16,211 bases of DNA. It comes from Methanocalculus sp. MSAO_Arc2 (GTDB lineage: Archaea; Halobacteriota; Methanomicrobia; Methanomicrobiales; Methanocorpusculaceae). Location: NCBI GenBank assembly GCA_003838065.1, contig QZAC01000026.1, positions 1 to 16,211 on the forward strand, given 5' to 3'. Positions 6,102-13,627 of the stretch are shown here, in pieces. The position numbers and the translations under genes are program-made. Within the stretch, counting starts at the first letter, position 1, and each line of letters begins with the position of its first letter. The notes below the pieces were generated by a model. The model had not been told where the DNA came from, did not search any database, and was given only the letters and a program-made list of their open reading frames with translations.

Positions 6102-8222
6102 TTGAGCTTTGATGAAGAGATCAATCTTGAAGTCGTAGACAAATCGAAGGAATGGGCGGAATTCCTCTCTAAGAAGTATAAGGCTGAGATCAGGACTATC
6201 GGCCGTGAGTTCCCGCATAAGCGTTCACTCATTATCAATTATGAAACCCTCCAGAAGTTCGGAAGGAGTGGTGTGCGGCTCGCAGACGAACTGATCAATT
6301 ACCCAAACAAGGTCTTTGCCGAGGTCCGGGATGCCATCGGGGCGCACAATCTCCTTGCACGAACAGATGCGCACGATATTATCCAGAAAATGAATATCCG
6401 GTTTATCAACCTCCCACGCAGAACCCTTGTGCGTAATATCAGGTCCGATCAGATGAGCACGTTCGTTTCGGTCGAGGGCATTGTGCGAAAAATAACCGAG
6501 GTCAGACCACGGATCATCCAGGGCGTCTTCCGGTGTCCCGATGGTCATATGACCCTCCGTGAACAGGGCTATGGCAGATTTATAGAACCGGAACGGTGTG
6601 GTGTGGGTGACTGCACGCAGAAGAGACTTGAACTCATCATGCTCAGGTCGACGTTTGTGGATGCCCAGAAGGTACGCATCCAGGAGACTCCTGAAGGACT
6701 CCGTGGGGGTGAACAGCCCCAGATCCTTGATATTGATGTCCTTGATGATTTAACCGGCCTTGCCGCACCCGGTGACCGTGTTATTGTAAACGGGGTCTTA
6801 AAATCAATCCAGCGGGTGACCGGCGGCATCAAGAGCACCACATTTGATATTTATATGGAATGCAACTCCATTGAGTTTGGGGAAAAAGAGTTTGAGGAGG
6901 TTAATATCACCGAGGAGGATGAACAGGAGATCCTCACAATCTCCAGGGACCCAAATATCTACCGAAAGATTGCACACTCAATTGCCCCGACCATTTATGG
7001 AAATGAGGATGTAAAAGAGGCCATCTCCCTACAGCTTTTCAGCGGTATCGCAAAAGAGATGCCGGACGGCAGCACGCTCCGAGGTGACATTCATATCCTT
7101 CTCGTAGGGGATCCCGGCATAGCAAAATCCCAGCTCCTCCGGTATGTTGTAAAACTATCTCCACGGGGGATATATACATCAGGCAAATCTGCAACATCCG
7201 CCGGCCTGACAGCTGCTGCAGTGAAGGATGAGTTTGGAGATGGGAGATGGACCCTTGAGGCCGGTGCGCTTGTGCTTGCTGATATGGGGATTGCCTGTGT
7301 TGATGAGATGGACAAGATGCAGAAGGAGGATCGGTCTTCTCTCCATGAAGCAATGGAGCAGCAGACGATCTCGATCGCCAAGGCCGGGATCACATCAACC
7401 TTAAAATCCAGGTGTGCACTCCTTGGTGCAGCAAACCCAAAACTTGGGCGGTTTGATGAGTATGTCGGAATTTCCGAGCAGATCAATATGCCCCCGTCAC
7501 TCCTCTCCCGTTTTGACCTGATCTTTATTATGGCTGATGTCCCTGAAACACGCAGGGACGAGGCGATTGCACGGCATATCCTCAAAGCTCATTCTGTTGG
7601 GGAGCTGATCATGCAGCATAAAAAGGACCCTATCGAGGGTGTGAACGAGGAGTACATCGAACGGGAACTGGCCCCGGTAACACCTGAGATCGACCCGGTG
7701 ATGTTTCGAAAATACATTGCCTATGCAAAGCGGAACGCATTTCCCATCATCAGCCAGGAGGCAAAAGAAGCCCTTGTTGAATACTATACAAAACTCCGCG
7801 ACCTGGCCTCCCCTGAAAAGCCTGTTCCTGTGACCGCACGCCAGCTCGAGGCTATCGTCAGGCTTGCAGAGGCAAGCGCCCGGATCCGGCTGTCAAAGTC
7901 GATCGACCGGGATGATGCCGTTCGGGTGATCAGGATTGTGGATAATTGCCTGCGGAAGGTTGCATATGATCCAAAGACCGGAACATTTGACATCGACAAG
8001 ATTGCAACAGGCGTCTCCAAACAGAGCAGGGACTTAATCCGGAGCATCAAAGAGACAGTCCGTCTTCTCGGCGATGAACACGGGACCGCACGGGTTGACG
8101 AGGTTATTGATCTTCTTATCCCGAAAGGTTTTTCGCGTGATGCAATCGAAAAACAGATAGATATTCTTCTCAGGGGGGGTGAAGCACTCTCACCCAGAAA
8201 CGGTCTTATAAAGTTGATATAA
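6102..8222 (+). CDS. mcm: Replicative DNA helicase MCM
   Basis: Hexameric 3'-5' helicase that unwinds the fork. The 706-residue protein has an N-terminal OB domain with a zinc site in which one ligand looks like His: C145, H149 (CPDGH), C166 and C171 (CGVGDC). The N-terminal DNA-binding hairpin VTGGIKSTT is at 239-247. The AAA+ core has Walker A GDPGIAKS 336-343, Walker B CVDEMDKM 399-406, sensor 1 AANP 443-446 and the arginine finger SRF 469-471. A winged helix ends the protein (663-706). The start is TTG at 6102: a TGA at 6096-6098 closes the frame upstream, and the next in-frame ATG (residue 98) is too far in. There is no intein and no frameshift. It lies six bases after the rfcS1 stop, so helicase and clamp loader are co-transcribed. 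Length and motif set fit a single, complete archaeal MCM. Confidence 0.96.
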   Translation: MSFDEEINLEVVDKSKEWAEFLSKKYKAEIRTIGREFPHKRSLIINYETLQKFGRSGVRLADELINYPNKVFAEVRDAIGAHNLLARTDAHDIIQKMNIRFINLPRRTLVRNIRSDQMSTFVSVEGIVRKITEVRPRIIQGVFRCPDGHMTLREQGYGRFIEPERCGVGDCTQKRLELIMLRSTFVDAQKVRIQETPEGLRGGEQPQILDIDVLDDLTGLAAPGDRVIVNGVLKSIQRVTGGIKSTTFDIYMECNSIEFGEKEFEEVNITEEDEQEILTISRDPNIYRKIAHSIAPTIYGNEDVKEAISLQLFSGIAKEMPDGSTLRGDIHILLVGDPGIAKSQLLRYVVKLSPRGIYTSGKSATSAGLTAAAVKDEFGDGRWTLEAGALVLADMGIACVDEMDKMQKEDRSSLHEAMEQQTISIAKAGITSTLKSRCALLGAANPKLGRFDEYVGISEQINMPPSLLSRFDLIFIMADVPETRRDEAIARHILKAHSVGELIMQHKKDPIEGVNEEYIERELAPVTPEIDPVMFRKYIAYAKRNAFPIISQEAKEALVEYYTKLRDLASPEKPVPVTARQLEAIVRLAEASARIRLSKSIDRDDAVRVIRIVDNCLRKVAYDPKTGTFDIDKIATGVSKQSRDLIRSIKETVRLLGDEHGTARVDEVIDLLIPKGFSRDAIEKQIDILLRGGEALSPRNGLIKLI

Positions 8223-8239
8223 CAAAGAGTGAGTGTACC

Positions 8240-8563
8240 ATGCCAACCGAGAGAGAAATAGCAATCTTTGAAGCGGCGATAAAACTTGGCGCCCTCTACC
8301 ACCAGTTTGTCGGCACCCCGGTCTCCCCTGATACTGCGCCTGCCATGGAGGCCGCCATAGAATCAGCAGTCAGGCTCCAGCCATATGTAACCGATGTCAA
8401 CGTGCGGCTTGATAGGTCTGTGATGCTCGAAAACCCGTTTGGGTATTCTGAGATATCAGGAAGGATGTTTGATGTCATCGTCAAAACAAAGGTCGGGGAT
8501 GCAACCTGCACGGCACGGCTGGCATACGAAAACGGCTACCCGATGATGTCGATTCTGGATTGA
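8240..8563 (+). CDS. mptD: Dihydroneopterin aldolase MptD (methanopterin pathway)
   Basis: Archaeal dihydroneopterin aldolase (COG2098, formerly DUF381). It cleaves 7,8-dihydroneopterin to 6-hydroxymethyl-7,8-dihydropterin and glycolaldehyde on the way to tetrahydromethanopterin, the C1 carrier of methanogenesis. The 107 residues carry the family signature FEAAIKLGALYHQFVGTPVS (10-29), the FGYSEISG segment (67-74) and a C-terminal YPMMSI. E11, H21 and Q47 have the same spacing as Glu25, His35 and Gln61, which I recall as active-site residues of the Methanocaldococcus enzyme. It is unrelated in sequence to bacterial FolB. The gene lies 17 bases after mcm and one base before the next gene, with a weak GAGTGAG ribosome site. 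The protein is near the short end of the family but appears complete. Confidence 0.88.
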   Translation: MPTEREIAIFEAAIKLGALYHQFVGTPVSPDTAPAMEAAIESAVRLQPYVTDVNVRLDRSVMLENPFGYSEISGRMFDVIVKTKVGDATCTARLAYENGYPMMSILD

Positions 8564-8564
8564 T

Positions 8565-9395
8565 ATGCAGAAACCAGCATTTCCGATCACAGACGATCAT
8601 ATGCACCTTGATCCGGTCAACGGGATCGGATTGAAGGCAGCACGGGAGTTTTCCAGGTCTGGTGGGACCCATATCTTCCTGGTCACAAAACCCTCCTGGT
8701 CCTATGGCATAACCCCGGTGGCACCAGAAGATTTCAGACTCCCGTTTGAGAAGACGATTGCACTTGCCAGAGAGTGCCGCAGGGAGACCGGAGTTGTTGC
8801 CTACCCGATTCTTGGCGTGCATCCTGCCGAGATCTCCCGCCTCACCGAACGGATGAGCCTTGATCAGGCTGAGTTGCTGATGATCGGTGCACTTGAGGTG
8901 GCAGCGGCCTTTGTCGCCGAGGGTTCAGCAGTTGCCCTCAAGAGCGGGAGGCCGCACTATGATGTTTCAGACCAGGTGTGGGATGCCTCAAACCGTGTAT
9001 TGTATGCGGCGCTTGAGCTTGCCGCAGGTTGTGGGTGTGCAATCCAGCTGCATGCCGAAAGCGGCCCCTGTTCCGATGTGGTGCCGATGGCAGAGAAGGC
9101 TGGCATTCCGGTTTCCAGGGTGGTAAAACATTTTGCTACTCCCGATACGCCGCTCCATCCCTCGTTCATAGCCAGCCATGACGGGATCGCTGCTGCGGCG
9201 CGAAAGAGACGCCCCTGTACCATGGAAAGTGACTTTATTGACGAGCTAAAACGGCCCGGATCGGTTCTTGGGCCTCGATCGGTTCCCCGGTTTACCCTGC
9301 GGTATCTGCAGGAGGGGGCGCTTTCAGAAGAGGATGTCTGGATGATACATGCTGCATGGCCCGAACAGGTGTATGGGGTGACAATCTCTCTATAG
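8565..9395 (+). CDS. TatD-like metal-dependent hydrolase (COG1831)
   Basis: Amidohydrolase-fold TIM-barrel protein, 276 residues, of the archaeal COG1831 group; the substrate is unknown. Visible metal-site residues: the HMH pair at 12-14 at the end of strand 1, GVHP with H86, QLHAES with H163, VVKHFATPD with H189, and ESDF with D223. The motif SGRPHY (127-132) is typical of the family. Where I expect a metal-binding Glu (GEIGRPHY in relatives as I remember them), this protein has Leu-Lys-Ser, with K126 in the Glu position. It is co-transcribed with mptD, the stop and start being separated by one base, and is last in the rfcS1-mcm operon. COG1831 members are widespread in methanogens, which makes a housekeeping role likely, but I do not assign a reaction. 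Confidence 0.82.
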   Translation: MQKPAFPITDDHMHLDPVNGIGLKAAREFSRSGGTHIFLVTKPSWSYGITPVAPEDFRLPFEKTIALARECRRETGVVAYPILGVHPAEISRLTERMSLDQAELLMIGALEVAAAFVAEGSAVALKSGRPHYDVSDQVWDASNRVLYAALELAAGCGCAIQLHAESGPCSDVVPMAEKAGIPVSRVVKHFATPDTPLHPSFIASHDGIAAAARKRRPCTMESDFIDELKRPGSVLGPRSVPRFTLRYLQEGALSEEDVWMIHAAWPEQVYGVTISL

Positions 9396-9455
9396 GCTGC
9401 TCTTTCTATGATACGATCATTTTTGCTTTATGAACGCCTATTGTACAGTGTGGAA
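9396..9455 (+). promoter_or_regulatory. Intergenic region: operon end and possible start of the next operon
   Basis: The only gap of more than 20 bases between plus-strand genes from 6102 to 16058. A five-T run at 9420-9424 could end the upstream transcript. CTTTATGAA at 9426-9434 is a weak TATA-like element about 25 bases before the DUF424 start at 9456, which would suit a nearly leaderless transcript. Both readings are tentative. Confidence 0.3.
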
Positions 9456-9743
9456 ATGTATCTTAAAGTCCATAAAGCTCCAGGAGGGGTGCAGGTCACT
9501 GCGGTCTGTGATCATGAGCTTCTCGGGACAACGGTCTCCCATGGTGATCTTGAGATAGAGGTTACAGAAGATTTTTACGGAGGGGTTTTTGCAACTGAAG
9601 ATGAGGTGCGAAAAGCTCTTTTGGAAGCACAAAATGCCAATATCATCGGTCCCCGTGTTGTTGAGATTGCCATCTCACTTGGCCGCGTGAACCGCTCGTC
9701 CTGCCTGATGATCGGATCGGTTCCGCATGCCATATTTATCTAA
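9456..9743 (+). CDS. DUF424 protein (COG2412)
   Basis: Small archaeal protein of unknown function, 95 residues. It matches the DUF424 pattern: MYLKVHK at the N-terminus, a CDHELLGTT segment, then a middle EVTEDFYGG and a C-terminal GSVPHAIF. I chose the ATG at 9456 because the domain begins with its first residue; an ATG at 9408 would add 16 hydrophobic residues not part of the family. There is no strong ribosome site. DUF424 genes are often found near translation factors in archaea. Here the next gene, nine bases away, encodes the ribosome factor NMD3, which supports a link to ribosome function by context only. Confidence 0.78.
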   Translation: MYLKVHKAPGGVQVTAVCDHELLGTTVSHGDLEIEVTEDFYGGVFATEDEVRKALLEAQNANIIGPRVVEIAISLGRVNRSSCLMIGSVPHAIFI

Positions 9744-9752
9744 CACAAAACC

Positions 9753-10793
9753 ATGAATATCAGAGTATCTATCTGCCCCCGGTGCGGTGAGCCCTCAGAT
9801 GAAGGGCTCTGCGGAAACTGCCGGCTCCATGAGACAGAATGGGTGAGCATATCTGATCGTGTCACCGCCATCCTCTGTCCGACCTGCGGGTCCAGGAAAG
9901 TGGGGAGTTCATGGTCTGATTGCACCGAGGACTGGGACAGTCTTGGAAGATCTCTTGTTCTGGAAGGAACCCGGCTCCATCCTGATCTCAGGCACCCGGT
10001 CTTTCGAATCGAGTTCCTCCACCTGACGATAAACCGCTCACAGGCAGATGTCACCATCTCAGGTGAATGTTTTGGTATCCCGGTCGAAAGCAGGCACCAG
10101 GTCATGATCGCATGGGGGAAGGAGCAGTGTGACCGGTGCTGCCGTATCAGCGGGAGTTATTATGAAGGGATCATCCAGGTACGGGGCGAGGGAAGGCTGC
10201 CTACGAGTCGTGAGATTCGTAAGAGCGCTGAGATCGCATACCAGGCAGAAGATACCGCCCAGCAGGGTGGTGACCGGCTCTCGTTTGTATCATCGGTCGA
10301 GACGTCAAAGGACGGTGTTGATATTATCGTCTCATCTGTTGCGATCGGCCAGACAATTGTACATGACATCTCTTCATATTTTAACACAAAATCGACATCA
10401 CACCCGAAACTGGTGGGAGAAAAAGATGGAAAGAAGCTGTATCGGGTCACCTGGCTGGTGCGGCTTCCACGCATTGTCAGGGGCGATGTTGTCGAGATTG
10501 CCGGTCATTACTACCAGGTGATCGGTTCAGACAGCAAAACGATCAGAACGGTGGATCTGCATACCCGTGCCCAGCGGAGTTTCCGGGATATCGAGACGAT
10601 CCGGATTGTCGGTAATATCCATGATTCCGAGGAGGCGATCGTGACCCACAGGGAAGGAGATGCACTGGGTATCCTTGATCCGAAAACGCAGATTCCCCAG
10701 CTTGTTCTTGCCCCGGATGGGTGTAGTACTGGAGCAGGCGGATCTGTTGCGGTCGTCCGTGATGGAGAGAGGCTGGTCATGGTTGGTTCATAA
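9753..10793 (+). CDS. nmd3: NMD3-like ribosome biogenesis protein (COG1499)
   Basis: Archaeal relative of eukaryotic Nmd3, the factor that binds the 60S subunit before export. Archaea lack nuclear export, so a role in large-subunit assembly is the likely shared function. The 346-residue protein opens with the Nmd3 zinc pattern: CPRC (8-11), CGNC (20-23), CPTC (42-45) and CDRC (126-129), with YYEGIIQVRG (137-146) just after. The part beyond about 200 contains the OB-like, beta-rich domain and ends with a further small domain. It has no eukaryotic C-terminal nuclear localisation or export tail. ATG 9753 has no clear Shine-Dalgarno (ACACAAAACC before it). taw2 follows after seven bases. Length and zinc layout fit the family. 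Confidence 0.88.
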   Translation: MNIRVSICPRCGEPSDEGLCGNCRLHETEWVSISDRVTAILCPTCGSRKVGSSWSDCTEDWDSLGRSLVLEGTRLHPDLRHPVFRIEFLHLTINRSQADVTISGECFGIPVESRHQVMIAWGKEQCDRCCRISGSYYEGIIQVRGEGRLPTSREIRKSAEIAYQAEDTAQQGGDRLSFVSSVETSKDGVDIIVSSVAIGQTIVHDISSYFNTKSTSHPKLVGEKDGKKLYRVTWLVRLPRIVRGDVVEIAGHYYQVIGSDSKTIRTVDLHTRAQRSFRDIETIRIVGNIHDSEEAIVTHREGDALGILDPKTQIPQLVLAPDGCSTGAGGSVAVVRDGERLVMVGS

Positions 10794-10800
10794 AGGATGT

Positions 10801-11676
10801 ATGCGCGTAAAAAAAGTCAAAGCAGCTGATCTCCACACGCTTGTGGACATGGACTGGGTCGATCGGTCCAGGCGGCCGTACCGAAAGGGTGATACCGTCT
10901 ATGTACCGGTTACCTCCGGGTATCCATATGATCTTAGTATCCCTGGCAGGCGGAGGAGGGGGCGTGGATACCAGCGGCTCGGGGATACGGTTGTGTTCCA
11001 TGGAAACAGGCCAGAGGAAAGAGATATCCACGATGTTATGGTCCGGGAAGAGCCGGCATGCATACTCTTCATCCCCGGCCATACCGGATCTCTTCGTGTG
11101 CCATCATATGAGGTCATTTTCGGGACGCCGCACGAGGTGCTCCACCGCGAATGCGGGATCTCATACTGGCTTGATCCAACAAAAGTGATGTTCTCCCAGG
11201 GAAACCGGGGTGAAAAGGAGCGTATCGCCTCCCTGATCAGGTCATCTGGCAATACCGAGAGGATTGCGGATATGTTCGCCGGAATCGGATATTTCACCCT
11301 TATGTCAGCTGCTGCAGGCGGTATGGTGCATGCAATGGAGATGAATTACGAATCCTATGCATATCTTCTGAAGAATATCCAGGCAAATGAACTGGCTGAC
11401 CGTATCCAGGCAGACTGCGGGGACTGCCGTGACTACCTCTCTGGATCGTATGACCGGGTGATCATGGGCCATTTCGATGCTGCCTGCTATCTCCCCGATG
11501 CCCTCTCACACATCAGATCAGACGGTACACTCCATCTTCATACCATCTGTCCTGATGAAGAAGCTATCAAAAATACCATCTGTGACTATGGGTTTGATGC
11601 TCAGATCTCTGTGCATAGAGTAAAGAAATATGCGCCACAGATCTGGCACTACGTACTGGATGTGGTGGTGGTATGA
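10801..11676 (+). CDS. taw2: tRNA(Phe) wyosine aminocarboxypropyltransferase Taw2 (Trm5/TYW2 family)
   Basis: Class I SAM-binding enzyme of COG2520. Taw2/TYW2 moves the 3-amino-3-carboxypropyl group of SAM to C7 of imG-14 (4-demethylwyosine) at G37 of tRNA-Phe. Visible: DRSRRPY (21-27) in the N-terminal domain, FSQGNRGEKERI (131-142), motif I DMFAGIGYFTL (158-168), IMGHF (221-225) in the position of the Trm5 NLP motif, and C-terminal VKKYAPQIWHYVLDV (274-288). Motif I with GIGYFTL and the absence of N-L-P favour Taw2 over the methylase Trm5. The start at 10801 has AAAGGATG immediately upstream; an in-frame start at 10660, inside nmd3, is not needed. At 291 residues the length suits the family. 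Its last four bases overlap the coaBC start. Confidence 0.85.
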   Translation: MRVKKVKAADLHTLVDMDWVDRSRRPYRKGDTVYVPVTSGYPYDLSIPGRRRRGRGYQRLGDTVVFHGNRPEERDIHDVMVREEPACILFIPGHTGSLRVPSYEVIFGTPHEVLHRECGISYWLDPTKVMFSQGNRGEKERIASLIRSSGNTERIADMFAGIGYFTLMSAAAGGMVHAMEMNYESYAYLLKNIQANELADRIQADCGDCRDYLSGSYDRVIMGHFDAACYLPDALSHIRSDGTLHLHTICPDEEAIKNTICDYGFDAQISVHRVKKYAPQIWHYVLDVVVV

Positions 11677-12797
11677 GAAAGACACTCGAAGGGAAGCTGA
11701 TTGTGCTTGCGGTAACAGGGAGCATTGCCGCTGTAGAGACGGTACGGCTCGCCCATGAACTCAGGAGAAAGGGAGCGACAGTGCAGGCGGTGATGACCCA
11801 TGCGGCAGCAGGGATCATCGCTCCTGCCGCTCTCACCTATGCAACCGGCAGGGAGACGATCGTTACTCTCTCTGGCCATGTCGAACATGTCGTGTACTCA
11901 GGAGATGAGGGATGCGCTGATCTCCTCCTGATTGCCCCCTGTACCGCAAATACCATCAGCAAGATTGCCCATGGCATCGATGATACCTCTGTTTCGACGT
12001 TTGCGACAACCGCCCTTGGGAGCGGCCAGCCGGTTTTGCTTGTACCTGCCATGCACCACTCCATGTACCGCCACCCTGCCGTTGTGAAGAATATTGATAC
12101 ACTTATTGGGTATGGGATCGAGGTGATCCCGCCACGAATCGAGGAAGGGAAGGCGAAGATAGCCTCGATTGAGGAGATCGTCCTCTGGACCGAGCGGGCG
12201 GTGCTTGGCCGGCCGCTCTCAGGCAGGAGCATAGTTATCACAAGCGGTGCCTGTAAAGAGCCTCTTGATGATATCCGGATTCTCACGACCCGTTCAACCG
12301 GGCAGATGGGCCGTGCTCTTGCATATGAGGCGTTTCGCCGTGGCGCAGATGTACGGGTTGTGCATGCCGATCATTTTCCGGTGGTGCAGAATATCCATGT
12401 CGAGACCGCAGGTGAAATGCATGAAGCGGTTATGCAGGTGCTGAATGAAGGAATTGATGTCTATATCAGTGCTGCTGCCATCTCAGACTATGCACCGGTC
12501 ACAATATCCGGAAAGATTCCCTCGGGCATTGAACAGGAGATGAAGCTGCTTCCACTTCCAAAGGTGATCGATTCTGCACTGCAGCAGAGCGGTGTTATCA
12601 CCGTGGGGTTCAAACTCGGTGATGATGCCGAAACCGCAGGAAGGGATCTCCTCTCCCGCGGGGCATTCATGGTGGTGGCAAATCCTGCATCTGCAATGGG
12701 ATCACATCACAGCTCTTTTCTTATCATGGGAGACGGGTTTGAGGTTGCATGCGTCACCAAGGAGGAGGTGGCTTTCGAGGTATGCCGTCGTCTGTGA
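11673..12797 (+). CDS. coaBC: Bifunctional phosphopantothenoylcysteine decarboxylase/phosphopantothenate-cysteine ligase CoaBC
   Basis: Two-domain enzyme of CoA synthesis. The CoaB part joins 4'-phosphopantothenate to cysteine and the CoaC part decarboxylates the product to 4'-phosphopantetheine with FMN. CoaC is residues 1-180: VTGSIA 14-19, the probable catalytic H72 (VEHVVYS) and IAPCTANTISKIA 87-99 for FMN. PAMHHSMY at 125-132 takes the place of the bacterial PxMNxxMW motif, with His for Asn, as I recall from other archaeal members. The bacterial Cys of the substrate flap is not seen; the segment reads PPRIEEGKAKIAS (153-165). CoaB follows from about 185 with VITSGACKEPLDDIR, TRSTGQMG and ISAAAISDY. 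The start overlaps the taw2 stop as ATGA. Pantoate kinase and phosphopantothenate synthetase follow directly, so the operon covers three successive CoA enzymes. Confidence 0.93.
   Translation: MRKTLEGKLIVLAVTGSIAAVETVRLAHELRRKGATVQAVMTHAAAGIIAPAALTYATGRETIVTLSGHVEHVVYSGDEGCADLLLIAPCTANTISKIAHGIDDTSVSTFATTALGSGQPVLLVPAMHHSMYRHPAVVKNIDTLIGYGIEVIPPRIEEGKAKIASIEEIVLWTERAVLGRPLSGRSIVITSGACKEPLDDIRILTTRSTGQMGRALAYEAFRRGADVRVVHADHFPVVQNIHVETAGEMHEAVMQVLNEGIDVYISAAAISDYAPVTISGKIPSGIEQEMKLLPLPKVIDSALQQSGVITVGFKLGDDAETAGRDLLSRGAFMVVANPASAMGSHHSSFLIMGDGFEVACVTKEEVAFEVCRRL
12763..12770 (+). promoter_or_regulatory. Strong Shine-Dalgarno of the pantoate kinase gene inside coaBC
   Basis: AGGAGGTG, nearly the full complement of the archaeal 16S tail, lies 11 bases before ATG 12782. 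It supports that start over GTG 12794, whose nearest GAGG is 13 bases away. Confidence 0.55.
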
Positions 12798-13627
12798 TAG
12801 CCTTCTCACCCGGCCATATATCGGGATATTTCTGCAGGGTTGCAAAAGAGAGGATTGATCAGACCGGGAGCATCGGGGCAGGCATTGTCCTTGGATTAGG
12901 AGTTGTTGCAACGGTGGCAGAGGCAGATGAGATTGATGTGATCATTTCTGCCGGAGGAGTTCAGGTGTCTGGATCTCCTCCCGTTATGGCTGCACTCAAG
13001 AAACTCAATGTGACCGCCAGTGTCAAAACAGCGTCAAATCTCCCGCTTGGATCCGGGTTTGGTCTTTCTGCCGCCTCGCTCCTTGCGGTGCTGGTGGCAG
13101 CAGATGAGCTCTTCTCACTTTCGATGGGGATAGAGACGATTGCCGCCATCGCCCATGAGATTGAGGTGATCTATGGCAATGGTCTGGGCGATGTTGCAGC
13201 AGAATGTGAAGGCGGCCTTGCCTGCAGAACCGCACCGGGAATCGCGGGGGTTACCTCCCGCATCCATGGAATCCGCGACCCGATCACTATCGTCACAACC
13301 GGCCCTCTCTCCACCCGGGAGGTGCTCACAACGGCAGAGACGATGGATCGGGTACAGGCATCATATCCCGGCAGGTGCCCAAAAGACCTGGATGATTTTA
13401 TTCACCTCTCACGGGCGTTTGCCGAGTCATCCGGGTTAATCACCCACGAAGTACGGAGTATCCTTTCCGCCTGTGATGATGCAGGTATTGCAGCCAGCAT
13501 GACGATGCTTGGAGCAGGTGTCTTCTCTGCAGATGAAGGTGCTGAAGCGGTGCTTTCGCGGTTTGGCACAGTGTATTCAACAACCATTGCCGATGCAGGG
13601 CCAAAGATTCTGGACGTGGTGCCATGA
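12782..13627 (+). CDS. pok: Pantoate kinase (GHMP family, COG1829)
   Basis: Phosphorylates pantoate to 4-phosphopantoate, the first of two steps that replace bacterial pantothenate synthetase and pantothenate kinase in most archaea (described in Thermococcus kodakarensis). The 281-residue protein carries AFSPGHISGYF (7-17) at the N-terminus and the GHMP ATP-binding motif LPLGSGFGLSAAS (87-99). The C-terminal glycine-rich motif is SMTMLGAGVFS. The coaBC stop (12795-12797) lies inside this gene, a 16-base overlap. GTG 12794 is an alternative start that would make a GTGA overlap and remove four residues. The gene shares ATGA at its 3' end with the next gene. The family name is secure; the exact N-terminus is not. 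Confidence 0.92.
   Translation: MPSSVIAFSPGHISGYFCRVAKERIDQTGSIGAGIVLGLGVVATVAEADEIDVIISAGGVQVSGSPPVMAALKKLNVTASVKTASNLPLGSGFGLSAASLLAVLVAADELFSLSMGIETIAAIAHEIEVIYGNGLGDVAAECEGGLACRTAPGIAGVTSRIHGIRDPITIVTTGPLSTREVLTTAETMDRVQASYPGRCPKDLDDFIHLSRAFAESSGLITHEVRSILSACDDAGIAASMTMLGAGVFSADEGAEAVLSRFGTVYSTTIADAGPKILDVVP

Noticed and set aside
5780..6238. Minus-strand frame across the rfcS1-mcm junction
   Set aside because: Antisense to two certain genes, Ser/Arg-rich, no domain visible.
7086..7145. Intein in the MCM ATPase region, a common archaeal insertion site
   Set aside because: Walker A, Walker B and the arginine finger are at normal spacing and the protein has normal length.
7784..8302. Minus-strand frame across the mcm end and mptD start
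   Set aside because: Antisense to conserved coding sequence, low-complexity Ser/Arg/Thr composition.
10801..11676. Trm5 (tRNA m1G37 methyltransferase) as identity of the COG2520 enzyme
   Set aside because: Motif I reads GIGYFTL and the N-L-P motif of Trm5 is replaced by IMGHF, which favours Taw2. Trm5 remains a weaker alternative.
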